NCBI RefSeq assembly: GCF_003337715.1
Contig: NZ_QPIX01000009.1
Location: 1 to 64,000, forward strand
DNA length: 64,000 nt
From: Ciceribacter lividus
GTDB lineage: Bacteria; Pseudomonadota; Alphaproteobacteria; Rhizobiales; Rhizobiaceae
Reading direction: 5' to 3'
The position numbers were made by a program, and so were the translations under genes. This document shows positions 63,919 through 64,000 of the stretch, in pieces (the first letter of the stretch is position 1; each line of letters begins with the position of its first letter). The notes below the pieces were generated by a model. The model saw nothing but the letters and a program-made list of their open reading frames with translations. It was not told where the DNA came from and made no database searches.

Positions 63919-64000
63919 ATGCTCCTTTCCGCCCTCGCCTCCCTTGTCGGTCTCGCATCGCTCTCTGCCGCCGGCACCGCGCTGCGGGCCCGCGCGATCG
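63919..64000 (+). CDS. Start of an unidentified gene (partial, cut by window edge)
   Basis: ATG 63919 opens a frame that reaches the window edge (MLLSALASLVGLASLSAAGT...). The first 20 residues are hydrophobic, like a membrane anchor or signal peptide. The ribosome site is weak. Too little is visible to assign a family. Confidence 0.4.
   Translation, partial: MLLSALASLVGLASLSAAGTALRARAI

Overview
The window looks like chromosomal backbone of an alphaproteobacterium of the family Rhizobiaceae, close to Sinorhizobium/Ensifer or Shinella. The evidence is the uniformly high G+C coding DNA, the ruvCAB, ybgC-tolQRAB-pal-cpoB-tilS-ftsH-glmM, sqdBDC and tkt-gap-pgk-fba clusters, the cysteine-free L31 and L36 proteins, a DUF1465 (RcdA-type) gene and a RIME-like palindromic repeat. 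No tRNA, rRNA, CRISPR array, insertion sequence or prophage was recognised.

Layout. 1-5.4 kb: two tandem small secreted Asp/Gly-rich protein genes (the first cut by the window edge), an outer-membrane beta-barrel protein, a chemoreceptor and a luciferase-like oxidoreductase. 5.6-9.1 kb: ruvC, ruvA, a two-gene AbrB/PIN toxin-antitoxin module wedged between ruvA and ruvB, ruvB, and a DinB-family gene. 9.2-12.1 kb: the sulfolipid operon sqdB-sqdD-sqdC on the minus strand. 12.3-23.4 kb: the envelope-constriction operon ybgC-tolQRAB, pal, cpoB, then tilS, ftsH and glmM. 23.4-30.3 kb: RIME-like repeat, yebC, a divergent cassette of a flavin monooxygenase and two PNPOx-fold proteins (one fused to GAF and a winged-helix-like tail), a metallo-hydrolase, a YmdB-like phosphodiesterase and 5-formyl-THF cyclo-ligase.

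30.4-36.1 kb is a mixed accessory-looking stretch (cfa, a PaiB-like gene, a Cache chemoreceptor, a truncated ankyrin protein, an Imm8-like orphan immunity protein). It lies between the cyclo-ligase and the 6S RNA/zapA pair, and its right half is visibly richer in A+T. 36.2-45.1 kb: 6S RNA, zapA, a DUF4164 coiled-coil gene, then tkt, gap, a K+/H+-type antiporter, pgk and class I fba, the last preceded by a perfect 27-bp palindrome. 45.2-52.8 kb: a PhzF-like isomerase, a 51-residue membrane protein, an MFS transporter, DUF1192, a putative terminator-ended small RNA and the RcdA-like gene with two CtrA-like boxes, rpmE, an ABC exporter and an FAD-dependent dehydrogenase. 52.9-64 kb: a MotA-like/MotB-like pair that is neither tolQR nor a flagellar locus, suhB, a MgtC/DUF4010 membrane protein, a Sel1-repeat protein, a ThiE-like protein, a TauE-family exporter, an ArsR regulator, two YdcH proteins, purEK, rpmJ, a TPR protein and the start of one more gene.

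The common themes are envelope and division (tol-pal, ZapA, FtsH, GlmM, RcdA, OmpA/MotA-like pair), membrane lipids (sqd, cfa) and central carbon metabolism. The most useful regulatory observations are four exact TTAA-N7-TTAA CtrA-like boxes in front of genes, a duplicated four-fold 11-bp-phased GTCAG array, and the fba palindrome. Residue positions and hairpins were read by eye; no database search or folding program was run.
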